This document shows, in pieces, positions 25,806 to 35,520 of a stretch of 64,000 nt of DNA (position 1 is its first letter; each line of letters opens with the position of its first letter). The position numbers and the translations under genes were made by a program. The notes below the pieces were generated by a model that was not told the DNA's origin, searched no databases, and saw only the letters and a list, made by a program, of their open reading frames with translations. The stretch comes from Phytohabitans houttuyneae (GTDB lineage Bacteria > Actinomycetota > Actinomycetes > Mycobacteriales > Micromonosporaceae): positions 1,240,001 through 1,304,000 of the forward strand of contig NZ_BLPF01000003.1 of NCBI RefSeq assembly GCF_011764425.1. The letters are read 5' to 3'.

Positions 25806-27113
25806 ATGGACATGACGACCCCCACATACTTCAACCGCAGATCGGTGCTGGGCCTCGCCGGCCTGGGCGCCGGTGCGGCGCTGCTCGGCGGCTGTGGTGA
25901 CGACGGGTCCGGCGACTCCGGCGGCGACGGCGGGTCGGCGAGCATCGACTGGTGGCACATCTCCAACGTCGACCCGATGCTGACCACTTGGGCCAACCTG
26001 GCCAAGGACTTCCAGACCGCCAACGCGGGCGTGGAAATCAAGATCACCCCGTTGGAAAACGAGGCATTCAAGGCGAAGCTGACCACCGTCACCCAGGCGG
26101 GCACCCCGCCGGACATCTTCCACTCGTGGGGCGGCGGCGTGCTCAAGCAGCAGGTCGAGGCCGGCCTCGTCAAGGAGATCGACCTCGGCGACACGGCGTC
26201 CAGCATCAACAAGAACGGCCTGGACATCTACAAGGTCGACGGCAAGCAGTACGGTGTGCCGTTCGACCTCGGCATGGTGGGCTTCTGGTACAACAAGGAG
26301 CTCTTCGAGAAGGCCAAGATCACGGCACCGCCGGCGACCTGGGGCGAGTTCCTCGACGCGGTCGGCAAGCTGAAGTCGGCCGGTGTCACCCCGATCGCGC
26401 TCGCCGGCTCGGAGAGCTGGACCGCCCACTTCTACTGGGCGTACCTGGCGATCCGCATCGCCGGCGTCGACGGCCTCGCCGCGGCCGCCGCGGACGGCTC
26501 GTTCGACCAGCCCGACTTCGTGGCGGCGGGTGCCCGGTTCAAGGAGCTCATCGACCTCGACCCGTTCCAGCGGGGCTTCCTCGGCGCGAAGTACTCGGCG
26601 ACCGACGGCCAGGCCGCGATCATGGGTAACGGCCAGGCGGCGATCGAGCTGATGGGGCAGTGGGCACCGACCACGGAGAAGGCCTACTCCAGCAACAAGC
26701 AGGGCATCGGCGACAAGCTCGGCTTCTTCGCCTTCCCCTCGGTCGACGGCGGCAAGGGCTCGGTGGAGGACGCGTTCGGTGGCGGCAACGGCTTCGCGCT
26801 CGGCAAGGACGCCCCGCCGCAGGCGACCGAGTTCCTCAAGTTCCTGCTGAAGGCGGACAGCCAGCGCAAGGGCGCGGAGAGCGACTCGATCCTCCCGGTG
26901 ACCGCGGGCGCCGAGGACGCGCTCAAGGACGCCAACCTCAAGGCGGTGCACGCGGCGATCGCCAAGGCGCCCAAGTTCCAGCTGTACCTTGACCAGGCGT
27001 ACCCGCCCGCGGTCGGTACGCAGGTCAACGACAGTGTCGCCGAGCTGGTCGCCAAGAAGGCCACGCCGGAGAAGGTCGCGCAGGACATCGCCAAGGTCGC
27101 GAAGAACCAGTAG
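25806..27113 (+). CDS. Xylo-oligosaccharide-type ABC transporter substrate-binding lipoprotein (BxlE-like)
   Basis: A 435-residue extracellular solute-binding protein (SBP_bac family 1). A twin-arginine-like signal (NRRSVLGLAGLGAGAALLGGC) ends with a lipobox Cys near residue 30, then a Gly/Asp/Ser linker. The mature part has IDWWHISNVDPMLTTW, TPPDIFHSWGGG, GVPFDLGMVGFWYNKELF and AIMGNGQAAIELMGQW, typical of oligosaccharide binders. Start ATG 25806 (or 25812). The pairing with two permeases, GH3, GH43 and GH10 enzymes suggests xylobiose/xylotriose uptake as in Streptomyces BxlE. No ATPase gene is present; such systems share MsiK. Confidence 0.9.
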   Translation: MDMTTPTYFNRRSVLGLAGLGAGAALLGGCGDDGSGDSGGDGGSASIDWWHISNVDPMLTTWANLAKDFQTANAGVEIKITPLENEAFKAKLTTVTQAGTPPDIFHSWGGGVLKQQVEAGLVKEIDLGDTASSINKNGLDIYKVDGKQYGVPFDLGMVGFWYNKELFEKAKITAPPATWGEFLDAVGKLKSAGVTPIALAGSESWTAHFYWAYLAIRIAGVDGLAAAAADGSFDQPDFVAAGARFKELIDLDPFQRGFLGAKYSATDGQAAIMGNGQAAIELMGQWAPTTEKAYSSNKQGIGDKLGFFAFPSVDGGKGSVEDAFGGGNGFALGKDAPPQATEFLKFLLKADSQRKGAESDSILPVTAGAEDALKDANLKAVHAAIAKAPKFQLYLDQAYPPAVGTQVNDSVAELVAKKATPEKVAQDIAKVAKNQ

Positions 27114-27117
27114 GTGC

Positions 27118-28161
27118 ATGAAAACGACGACGCAGGGGCCGGAAGGACGCTTTCCGGCCCCCTCCTCCCACCGAACCCCCACCCGTAACGGTGGCCGCTC
27201 GGGGCTCCACCCCGAGCAGCTCAAGCCGCGGGTGGAGGGTTCGCTGCGCCGGCGGCGGCGACTCGACAAACTGACGATCGCGCTGTTCCTCGCTCCGGCG
27301 ATGGCGTTGTTCATCGTGCTGGTGGTCGGCCCGATCGCGCTGGCGATGTACACGAGCCTGTTCAAGTGGAACGGCTTCGGCGGCCTGCCGGAAAACTTCG
27401 TCGGCCTGGACAACTTCCGGCGCCTGCTCGAGGACGAGGTGTTCCTCGGCGACCTCAAGCGCGGCCTGATCCTGGTCCTGCTCTCGGTCGTCGTGCAGCT
27501 GCCGGTCGCCCTCGGCCTCGCGCTGCTGCTCAACCAGCCGATGCGTGGGCGGGCGTTCTACCGGCTGGTCTTCTTCGCGCCGTACGTCCTCTCCGAGGTC
27601 ATCACGGCCGTCCTCTTCACCATGATCTTCTCGCCCAACCAGGGCCTGATCGACCAGTCGCTGTCCGCGCTCGGGCTGGAGAGCCTGCAGCAGGAGTGGC
27701 TGGCCGACACGTCGACGGTGCTGTACGCGCTGTTCTTCGTGATCAGCTGGAAGTACTTCGGCCTGCACATGATCCTGTACCTCGCGGGTCGGCAGAGCAT
27801 CCCGAAGGAGCTGAACGAGGCGGCGCTGACCGACGGCGCGGGCACGTGGCAGGTGTTCCGGCACGTCACGCTCCCGCTGCTCGGTCCCACGATCCGGATC
27901 AGCATCTTCCTGTCGATCATCGGAGCCATCCAGCTCTTCGACATGGTGTGGGTGCTCACCGGCGGTGGCCCGATCCACTCGTCTGAGACGATGGCCGTCA
28001 CGATGTTCCAGTACGGCTTCCGCCGCTCCGAGGTCGGGTACGCCAGTGCGATCAGCGTCGCGATGTTCCTCATCAGCCTCGTGTTCGCGCTGCTCTACCA
28101 GCGGTTCGTCATGCGCCGGGACATCGAGGGCGCCATCACCACGATGAGGGAAAAGCGATGA
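27118..28161 (+). CDS. Sugar ABC transporter permease (BxlF-like)
   Basis: A 347-residue permease with six predicted helices after a 50-residue cytoplasmic N-terminus rich in Arg/Pro. The EAA loop that contacts the ATPase is visible as LNEAALTDGAGTWQVFRHVTLPLL near residue 238. Start ATG 27118, 4 nt after the binding-protein stop codon; the GTG/ATG frames further upstream lie inside the preceding gene. Its stop overlaps the next permease by 4 bp. Confidence 0.9.
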   Translation: MKTTTQGPEGRFPAPSSHRTPTRNGGRSGLHPEQLKPRVEGSLRRRRRLDKLTIALFLAPAMALFIVLVVGPIALAMYTSLFKWNGFGGLPENFVGLDNFRRLLEDEVFLGDLKRGLILVLLSVVVQLPVALGLALLLNQPMRGRAFYRLVFFAPYVLSEVITAVLFTMIFSPNQGLIDQSLSALGLESLQQEWLADTSTVLYALFFVISWKYFGLHMILYLAGRQSIPKELNEAALTDGAGTWQVFRHVTLPLLGPTIRISIFLSIIGAIQLFDMVWVLTGGGPIHSSETMAVTMFQYGFRRSEVGYASAISVAMFLISLVFALLYQRFVMRRDIEGAITTMREKR

Positions 28162-28994
28162 GCACGCGCAAGGACACGAAGGTGCGCCACTTCTGGCTGC
28201 ACCTGATCGCGATCATCGTCGGCGCGGGGATCATCGTGCCGGTCGCGTTCGGCGTGCTCGGCGGCTTCAAGGACAACGGGCAGCTCGTCACCAACCCGTT
28301 CGGCCTGCCCAGCCCGTGGGTGCCGGAAAACTACACCGCCATCCTGGGCTCGAGCGGGTTCTGGCGGCCGCTGTTCAACAGCACGGTCATCGCGCTGGCG
28401 ACGGTGGTGCTGCTGGTCGTGGTGGCGTCGATGGCGGCGTACGTCTTCGCCCGCTTCAACTTCCGCGGCCGCGAGGGTCTCTACACGCTCTTCGCCGCGG
28501 GCCTGATGTTCCCGTTCGCGGTGGCGATCCTGCCGCTGTTCGTGCTGCTGCGCGAGCTGAGCCTGCTCAACAGCCCGCTCGGCGTGATCCTGCCGCAGGT
28601 GGCCTTCGGCCTGCCGATGACCATCATCATCCTGCGGTCGTTCTTCCGCACCATCCCCGGTGAGGTCGAGGAGGCAGCCATCCTGGACGGCTGCACCCCG
28701 TTCGGCTTCTTCTGGCGCATCCTGATGCCGATGGCCCGCCCTGCGCTCGCCACGGTGTCGGTGCTGGCGATCGTGGCCAGCTGGAACAACTTCATGCTGC
28801 CGCTCGTCGTGTTCACCGACCCGAGCTGGTGGACGCTGCCGGTGGGCGTGCAGCAGTTCCAGGGCCAGTACGCGGACGACACCGCCCGCGTCCTCGCCTA
28901 CGTGGTGCTCGCGATGCTCCCCGCCCTCGGCTTCTACGCCGTCGCCGAGCGCCAGCTCGTCGGTGGCCTCGCCTCCGGCGCGACCAAGGGCTGA
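28158..28994 (+). CDS. Sugar ABC transporter permease (BxlG-like)
   Basis: A 278-residue MalG/LacG-type permease with six helices. The EAA loop is EVEEAAILDGCTPFGFFWRILMPMARP near residue 172. The start ATG 28158 overlaps the previous stop (ATGA). It ends the importer operon and is followed 10 bp later by a strong hairpin. Confidence 0.9.
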   Translation: MSTRKDTKVRHFWLHLIAIIVGAGIIVPVAFGVLGGFKDNGQLVTNPFGLPSPWVPENYTAILGSSGFWRPLFNSTVIALATVVLLVVVASMAAYVFARFNFRGREGLYTLFAAGLMFPFAVAILPLFVLLRELSLLNSPLGVILPQVAFGLPMTIIILRSFFRTIPGEVEEAAILDGCTPFGFFWRILMPMARPALATVSVLAIVASWNNFMLPLVVFTDPSWWTLPVGVQQFQGQYADDTARVLAYVVLAMLPALGFYAVAERQLVGGLASGATKG

Positions 28995-29004
28995 GACCCC
29001 GCGT

Positions 29005-29037
29005 CCTGCCCGCCGCGCACGAGGGGCGGCGGGCAGG
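29005..29037 (+). terminator. Terminator hairpin of the ABC importer operon
   Basis: A 12-bp stem CCTGCCCGCCGC / GCGGCGGGCAGG with a 9-nt loop, 10 bp after the last permease stop. Followed by GAGCTTGTCC, a weak T-containing tail. Confidence 0.7.
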
Positions 29038-29083
29038 AGCTTGTCCGCTTTCCTTCGGCGCAGACGCGTTCAGACCCAGATTC

Positions 29084-29496
29084 CGAGCTACCGCGATGCC
29101 CGTCGCGGTCCGGACCGTTGCTCCCGCGGCCTCACCGTCCGCGGTAGGCCAGCTCACCCCAGGGCCTGCGGCCGGCCACCGAGCGTGCCGTGACGCCGGT
29201 GGTGCTCGCGCGCGGCGAGCCGGTCGGCGGCCCGGAGGCCACGCCGGTCGAGTCGCGCACGCCGGGCGCTCGGGTGGTGCGGTGAGCAACAGCCGGCACG
29301 ATCTGCCACCCGGTGACCCGCTAGCCCGCGCGAGCGGGCCGTGGCCGCCCTCCCTCCGGCGCGCCTGCTCTCGGTGACCCGCCCGCGCGAGCTTGTCCCC
29401 GGCGGCGCGGGTGGGGCGGGTTGAGCTGGCGCACCGCGAAGGGTGAGGCCGCGGGAGCGACGGTCCGGACCACCGCGGACGTCGCGGTAGCCCGGA
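29084..29496. repeat. Inverted pair of family B repeats enclosing about 260 bp
   Basis: Family B in plus orientation at 29084-29160 and in minus orientation at 29419-29496. Both carry the core with GGTCCGGACC and CTCCCGCGGCCTCACC. Between them is GC-rich DNA with no gene. This fills the gap between the importer operon and the GH43 gene. The same head-out arrangement recurs at 56217-57094 and, with a truncated left arm, at 22764-23046. Confidence 0.62.
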
Positions 29497-29541
29497 TCTG
29501 TTGTGGTCGGATCTTTGAAGACCGCTTGCCCGGACGGCGCG

Positions 29542-31013
29542 CTAGAGGTCGTCGCCGTCCGGCTCGTAGGCGAGCCAGTCGAAGCGGACCGTGCCCGCCG
29601 TCGCGTACATGCCGATCACGCGGCCGGTGAAGCCGCCCGCCACCTGGGTGGACAGGTAGCGGCCGTCGAGCTCGTCGAGGACCACGAACCGGCCGGTCGG
29701 TGTCTCGTAGCCGAGGCGCACTACGTCCGGCTCCTGCCGCGGGTGGTCGGGGCTGGGGCCGGACGGCTGGGTCTCGACGCGCAGCACGACCGGGCCGTCC
29801 GGGACGGGGCGGGCGGCGCGCCAGTGTTCGAGCGCGCCCACCCGGGCGCGTACGCCGATCTCGCCGCCGCCGGCCTCGACCTCGTAGTGGTGCTGCTCGT
29901 CCAGGCGTACCGCCAGGCCGCCGCGACCCTCGGCGGCGTCGACGAGCGCGCGGACCCGGCAGGCGTGGTGCTGCTGCCGGCGGCCGATGAACGACACCGA
30001 CGGGTCGTCCAGCGAGCCGTCCTGCGCGTGCAGCGTGAGCCAGCCGGGGCGGTCCTTGAGCGACCAGGCGTGCGCCGGGCGGGCGCGCACGGAGATCCAG
30101 CACGGGCGCAGGTCGGCGCCGTCGAAGTCGTCGCGGGCCGGCGGTACCGGCACCGGCTGCGGCGGGAGGCCGCCGGTCATGGTGGTGCGCACCTCGCCGA
30201 CGACCGGCCAGCCGTCGACCCAGGTGACCGGGGCGAGGAAGGTCTCCCGGCCGAGCACGTGCCAGCCGGGCGGGCCGCCGCGCGGGCGGGTGCCGAGGAA
30301 GACGAGCCACCACGAGCCGTCCGCGGCCTGTACCAGGTCGCCGTGCCCGGTGTTCTGCACAGGGTGGTCGGTGCTGCGGTGGCTGAGGATCGGGTTGTCC
30401 GGGCACGGCTCGAACGGCCCGTCCGGCGCCGGGCCGCGGGCCACCGAGATGCCGTGGCCGGCGTCCGTGCCGCCTTCGGCGATCATCAGGTACCAGGTGC
30501 CGTCGACCTCGTAGAGGTGTGGCGCCTCGGGCCACTGCGCGCCCGGCGTGCCCGACCAGATCCGGCGGGGCGTGCCGAGCGCGGCGCCGGTGGTGAGGTC
30601 GACCCGGACCTGCCGGATGCCGGCGAACGTGCACCAGGCGGTGCCGTCCGCGGCCCAGGCCAGGTCCGGGTCGATCCCGACGTCCGGCAACCACACCGGG
30701 TCGGACCACGGGCCGGCCGGGTCGGTGCTGGTCACGACCATCGTGCCGGCGTGCGGCACGACCGAGGTGATCAGGTGGAACCGGCCGTCGTGGTACCGGA
30801 GCGTGGGTGCGTACACGCCGCCGGAGGAGGGTGTGCTCGGCGGCAGGTCGAGCTGGGTGGTGCGGTCCAGCGCGTTGCCGATCTGTTCCCAGTGGACGAG
30901 GTCCTGGCTGCGGAAGACCGGCACGCCGGGGAAGTACTCGAAGCTGGAGCAGGCGAGGTAGTAATGCCCCCGACCCGGCAGATGCTCGGGTCGGGGTGCA
31001 TTCCGGGGATCAC
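29542..31013 (-). CDS. Glycoside hydrolase family 43 (beta-xylosidase/arabinofuranosidase type), frameshifted
   Basis: About 490 residues of a GH43 enzyme with a C-terminal beta-sandwich (LDGRYLSTQVAGGFTGRVIGMYATA), as in XynB-type beta-xylosidases. The catalytic base Asp lies in NPVIPGMHPDPSI at the very N-terminus. The frame breaks at 30967-30971: five C (G on the coding strand) should be six, so that ICRVGG runs on into HYYLACSSFEYFPGVPVF. No signal peptide, so it is intracellular. The start is unclear: GTG 31013 is the first codon in the correct frame after a stop, yet family members usually begin a few residues earlier. It sits between the importer and the xylanase and should trim imported or arabinose-decorated xylo-oligomers. 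Confidence 0.85.
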
Positions 31014-31109
31014 GGGGTTGGCGAAGGTGCCGATCGGATCCTCCCGTCCGGTGCGTCACGCGGCATCCCGTGGGGTGGATGCCTCTTCGCTAGTCTGGCC
31101 TCCCGGCTA

Positions 31110-32318
<1,209 letters not shown>

Positions 32319-32379
32319 TCAAGCCCTGGAAGTGCGGCAAGATAGGCGGCGGAAGCCCGTCGGAGGGTCGAGTTCGGCT

Positions 32380-32393
32380 CGGAAGTGTTTCGG
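32380..32393. promoter_or_regulatory. Operator upstream of the LacI-type xylan regulator
   Basis: CGGAAGTGTTTCGG, the same arms as the xylanase operator with one mismatch, 37 bp before the regulator start codon. It suggests autoregulation. Confidence 0.55.
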
Positions 32394-32429
32394 TCGTAGG
32401 CTGACCTCCTTAAGACGAAGGAGCGGAAC

Positions 32430-33443
32430 GTGACGGTCGACGAGGGGCGCAGGATCACCATCACGGCGATCGCGCGCGAAGCCGGCGTGTCGGTGCCGAC
32501 CGTCTCGCGCGTGCTCAACGGGCGGTCAGACGTGGCACCGCAGACCCGGGAGCGGGTGGAGGAGCTGCTGCGGCGGCACGGGTACCGGCGACGGGCGGCC
32601 CGCCCGAGGGTCAGTGCGAGCCTGATCGACCTGGTCTTCAACGACCTGGACAGCCCGTGGGCGGTGGAAATCATCCGAGGTGTGGAGGACGTGGCGCACG
32701 CCGCCGGCGTCGGCACCGTGGTCTCCGCCATCCACCGGCGCACCGCGTCCACCCGGCAGTGGCTGCAGAACCTGCGTACGCGCGCGACGGACGGCGTGGT
32801 GCTGGTCGCCAGCGACCTCGCCCCGCCGGTGCACGCCGAGCTGCGCCGGCTCAACGTGCCGATGGTGCTCGTCGACCCGGCCGGCGTGCCCACACTGGAC
32901 ATCCCCACGATCGGCGCCACCAACTGGACCGGCGGCCTGCGCGCCACCGAGCACCTGCTCTCGCTCGGGCACGAGCGGATCGGCTTCATCGCCGGCAACC
33001 CGCAGATGCTGTGCAGCCGGGCCCGCCTCGACGGGTACCGGGCGGCGCTGGAGGCGGCCGGCGTGCCGATGCACGACGAGCTCATCCAGCCCGGCGACTT
33101 CTACCACGAGTCCGGCCTGGAGGGCACCAAGGCGCTGCTCTCGCTCGACAACCCGCCGACCGCCATCTTCGCCTCCAGCGACCAGATGGCGTTCGGGGCC
33201 TACGAGGCGGTGCGGCAGCGGGGCCTGCGGGTGCCCGACGACGTGAGCGTGGTGGGCTTCGACGACCTGCCCGAGGCGCGCTGGTCCTCGCCGCCGCTGA
33301 CCACGATCCGGCAGCCGCTGGCCGAGATGGGACTGCTCGCCGCGCGCACCGTGCTCCGGCTGGCCCAGGGCGAGGCGGTGGAGACCCCGCGGGTCGAGCT
33401 GGCGACCGACCTGGTGGTCCGGGACAGCACCAAGGCCCGCTGA
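32430..33443 (+). CDS. LacI-family regulator of xylan utilisation (BxlR/XlnR-like)
   Basis: A 337-residue LacI/GalR protein. HTH ITAIAREAGVSVPTVSRVLNGRSDV at residues 10-34, hinge RRRAARPRVS, then the effector domain with ATEHLLSLGHERIGFIAGNP and the C-terminal DVSVVGFDDLPEARWSSPPLTTIRQP. Start GTG 32430 with AAGGAG 7 nt upstream. It is divergent from the xylanase and flanked by CGGAA/TTCCG palindromes that recur at the GH3/importer promoter, so it likely represses the whole xylan locus until xylo-oligosaccharides arrive. A perfect terminator follows. Confidence 0.9.
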   Translation: MTVDEGRRITITAIAREAGVSVPTVSRVLNGRSDVAPQTRERVEELLRRHGYRRRAARPRVSASLIDLVFNDLDSPWAVEIIRGVEDVAHAAGVGTVVSAIHRRTASTRQWLQNLRTRATDGVVLVASDLAPPVHAELRRLNVPMVLVDPAGVPTLDIPTIGATNWTGGLRATEHLLSLGHERIGFIAGNPQMLCSRARLDGYRAALEAAGVPMHDELIQPGDFYHESGLEGTKALLSLDNPPTAIFASSDQMAFGAYEAVRQRGLRVPDDVSVVGFDDLPEARWSSPPLTTIRQPLAEMGLLAARTVLRLAQGEAVETPRVELATDLVVRDSTKAR

Positions 33444-33460
33444 CAAGAGCGGAAATTTTC

Positions 33461-33490
33461 GACGGCCGGCGCCCTCTGGCGCCGGCCGTC
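33461..33490 (+). terminator. Intrinsic terminator after the xylan regulator
   Basis: A perfect 13-bp stem GACGGCCGGCGCC / GGCGCCGGCCGTC with loop CTCT, then TTGTCT, 18 bp past the stop codon. A textbook rho-independent terminator. Confidence 0.9.
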
Positions 33491-33514
33491 TTGTCTCGAT
33501 AAGCTCGCACCGAT

Positions 33515-33533
33515 TTCCGGGACATTACCGGAA
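33515..33533. promoter_or_regulatory. Possible xylan-regulator operator before a small ORF
   Basis: TTCCGG and CCGGAA arms (33515-33520, 33528-33533) with a 7-nt spacer, using the same CGGAA/TTCCG words as the operators of the xylan locus. It lies just upstream of TTGACT (33540) and GATACT, a possible sigma-70-like promoter for the small ORF at 33615. The spacing differs from the other sites, so binding is uncertain. Confidence 0.35.
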
Positions 33534-33614
33534 CCTCATTGACTGGTGATGGTCGGCAATCGATACTTGGGAACGCTTCCATTGATCGTGGTAAGCGAGG
33601 AGGGCACCCCCACC

Positions 33615-33734
33615 ATGGCTCGGACGCTCCCCGCCCGTCCCGGCGGGCGCACCTGGCGTGCCGCACGTGCCGCCACCCGCGCGGTGGCGCCGGCGGCGTT
33701 CAGCGTCGACGGGACCGCGTTCGCGGTGGGCTGA
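33615..33734 (+). CDS. Small basic peptide ORF (39 aa) in its own transcription unit
   Basis: MARTLPARPGGRTWRAARAA begins a 39-residue Arg/Ala-rich peptide that ends with AAFSVDGTAFAVG. It is preceded by GAGGAGGG 10 nt before the ATG and is framed by a possible promoter (TTGACT at 33540) and a very strong terminator (33748-33788). That framing is the main reason to call it real; I recognise no homologue. It could be a short regulatory peptide, an antimicrobial-like cationic peptide, or a spacer inside a non-coding RNA. A longer in-frame start at 33546 lacks a ribosome site. Confidence 0.45.
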   Translation: MARTLPARPGGRTWRAARAATRAVAPAAFSVDGTAFAVG

Positions 33735-33747
33735 GCCCGCATTGACC

Positions 33748-33788
33748 GGGCACAGCGCGGCAGACTGCCCAGCTGCCGCGCTGTGCCC
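33748..33788 (+). terminator. Strong intrinsic terminator after the small ORF
   Basis: A perfect 16-bp stem GGGCACAGCGCGGCAG / CTGCCGCGCTGTGCCC with a 9-nt loop, followed by CTTTCTTGTT. It is 14 bp past the small ORF stop codon and isolates it from the peptide/oxygenase pair. Confidence 0.88.
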
Positions 33789-33882
33789 CTTTCTTGTTCG
33801 GGCCCTTCTCGCTCGCCCCTCTTCTTGTTCGGGCCTCTTCTTGTTCGGGCCCTGCCTGTTCGGGCCCTGCTTGTTCCGGCAC
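33789..33882 (+). repeat. Direct repeats of CTTGTTCGGGCC
   Basis: Five imperfect copies of TCTTGTTCGGGCC/CCTGTTCGGGCC spaced by 13-31 bp, starting in the T-rich tail of the preceding terminator and ending about 120 bp before the repetitive peptide gene. Pyrimidine-rich in the plus strand. Could be a regulator-binding array or a simple local expansion. Confidence 0.55.
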
Positions 33883-34000
33883 GGTCACCCCATGTCGTAT
33901 TTGTCCTGCGTAAAAGGTGCGAAAGCCCATACGTTAGAAGGGCGTGTGGCCGGGTACTTCGGGGCCCGGCAAATGGTGGACACGACTGAGGGGGGCACCG

Positions 34001-34252
34001 ATGCGACTCGACGAGAACGACATCACCGGCGGCAACGGCGGCGGCGAGGGTCCCGCGGACGGCGGCGCGAACCCGCTGGGCCACGACGGCGGTGCCGACG
34101 GCGGTGCGGGCGAGGGTCCCGCGGACGGCGGCGCGAACCCGTCGGGCCAGGACGGTGGCGCGGACGGCGGTGCGGGCGAGGGCCCGGCGGACGGCGGGGC
34201 CAACCCGGCCGGCCAGGACGGCGGTGCCGACGGCAGCGCCACCGAATACTGA
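34001..34252 (+). CDS. Three-repeat Asp/Asn/Gly/Pro-rich peptide, candidate precursor for the adjoining oxygenase
   Basis: An 83-residue acidic peptide. Residues 1-15 (MRLDENDITGGNGGG) look like a short leader. Then come three 22-residue units, each with EGPADGGANP then DGGADGG; they differ only at two positions (L/S/A at 11, H/Q/Q at 13 of the unit). The tail is SATEY. There is no Cys, no membrane segment and no signal peptide. ATG 34001 follows GAGGGGGG by 6 nt; an upstream in-frame start at 33944 is possible. The stop TGA overlaps the ATG of the next gene (TGATG), so peptide and oxygenase are coupled. It is proposed as substrate of that enzyme; unproven. Confidence 0.75.
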   Translation: MRLDENDITGGNGGGEGPADGGANPLGHDGGADGGAGEGPADGGANPSGQDGGADGGAGEGPADGGANPAGQDGGADGSATEY

Positions 34253-35508
34253 TGGACGCCGTGACATCCGGCGACGCGCCGGGCGGGACCTCCCGCCCGG
34301 CGCTGTCGCGCTGTGTGGCGGTGGAGCCGGCGAAGTTCGCGGGCGCGTACTGGGGGAGGGCGCCGCTGCTGTCCCGCGCCGCCGAGCTGTCCGGACCGGA
34401 CGGGTTCCGCGACCTGCTGAGCCCCGCGGACGCGGACGAGCTGCTGAGCCGGCGCGGCCTGCGTACCCCCTTCCTGCGGGTGGCCAAGGACGGCCAGGTG
34501 CTGCCGGCGTCGCGGTTCACCGGCGGCGGCGGTGCGGGTGCCGAGGTGCGCGACCAGGTGCTGGACGAGCGGGTGCTGGCGCTCTACGCCGACGGCGCGA
34601 CGCTGGTGCTGCAGGGGCTGCACCGGATCTGGCCGCCGCTGGAGGAGTTCGCCCGCGAGCTCGGCGGCCAGCTGCGGCAGCCGCTGCAGGTCAACGCGTA
34701 CCTGACGCCGGCCGCGAGCCAGGGTTTCGCGACGCACTACGACACGCACGACGTGTTCGTGCTGCAGGTCGCCGGCCGCAAGCGGTGGCGCATCCACGAG
34801 CCGGTGCTGCGCGACCCCCTCGAACGCCAGGCGTGGGGCGGCCGCGCCGACGAGGTGTCCGCGGTCGCCGAGGGTGCGCCGGCGATCGACGAGGTGCTGG
34901 AGCCGGGCGACGCGCTGTACCTGCCGCGCGGGTGGCTGCACAGCGCGCAGGCCCAGGAGGGGCCGACGCTGCACCTGACGGTGGGCATCAAGGCTTTGAC
35001 GAGGTACGCGCTTGTCGAGGCGCTGCTCGAGCTGGCCGCCGAGGACCCGCGGCTGCGGGCCACGCTGCCGTACGGCGTGGACCTCGCCGACCCGGAGCAG
35101 GTCGAGCCCGAGCTGACCGAGACGGTGGAGGCGCTGCGCGACTGGCTGGCCGGCGCCGCGCCGGGCCCGGTCGCCGGACGGCTGCGGGGGCACGTGTACA
35201 CGCAGGCCCGCCCGGCGCCGATCCGCCCGCTCGCACAGGCGGAGGCGATCGCCGCGCTCGGGCCGGACGACCGCGTGGCACTCCGCGGAGGGGTGCGGTG
35301 GCGGCTGGCGCAGGAGGGCGACGACAAGATCACGCTGTACGCGTTCGACCGCACGTTGACGATGCCCGCCGGGTGCGCGCTCGCGCTGCGCGTGCTGCTG
35401 GCCGGCGGCGTGTCGAGGGTCGGCGACCTGCCGGGCCTGGACACCGACGAGGACCGCCTGGTCCTGACCCGCCGCCTACTCCGCGAGGCCATAGTCGTCC
35501 CCGCTTGA
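34252..35508 (+). CDS. JmjC/cupin-4 family Fe(II)/2-oxoglutarate oxygenase
   Basis: A 418-residue cupin-4 (PF08007, JmjC/ROX-type) protein. The iron ligands are visible as H162 and D164 in GFATHYDTHDVFVLQVAGRKRW and H230 in YLPRGWLHSA; Lys177/Arg178 in GRKRW are candidates for 2-oxoglutarate binding. The C-terminal region (from about 245) forms a helical dimerisation plus winged-helix part as in YcfD/MINA53. Family members hydroxylate Arg, His, Asp or Asn side chains of proteins. The ATG overlaps the stop of an Asp/Asn/Pro-rich repeat peptide gene, so hydroxylation of that peptide is a natural hypothesis; a ribosomal-protein target is the alternative. Confidence 0.88.
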   Translation: MDAVTSGDAPGGTSRPALSRCVAVEPAKFAGAYWGRAPLLSRAAELSGPDGFRDLLSPADADELLSRRGLRTPFLRVAKDGQVLPASRFTGGGGAGAEVRDQVLDERVLALYADGATLVLQGLHRIWPPLEEFARELGGQLRQPLQVNAYLTPAASQGFATHYDTHDVFVLQVAGRKRWRIHEPVLRDPLERQAWGGRADEVSAVAEGAPAIDEVLEPGDALYLPRGWLHSAQAQEGPTLHLTVGIKALTRYALVEALLELAAEDPRLRATLPYGVDLADPEQVEPELTETVEALRDWLAGAAPGPVAGRLRGHVYTQARPAPIRPLAQAEAIAALGPDDRVALRGGVRWRLAQEGDDKITLYAFDRTLTMPAGCALALRVLLAGGVSRVGDLPGLDTDEDRLVLTRRLLREAIVVPA

Positions 35509-35520
35509 GCGCTCCGCGCT

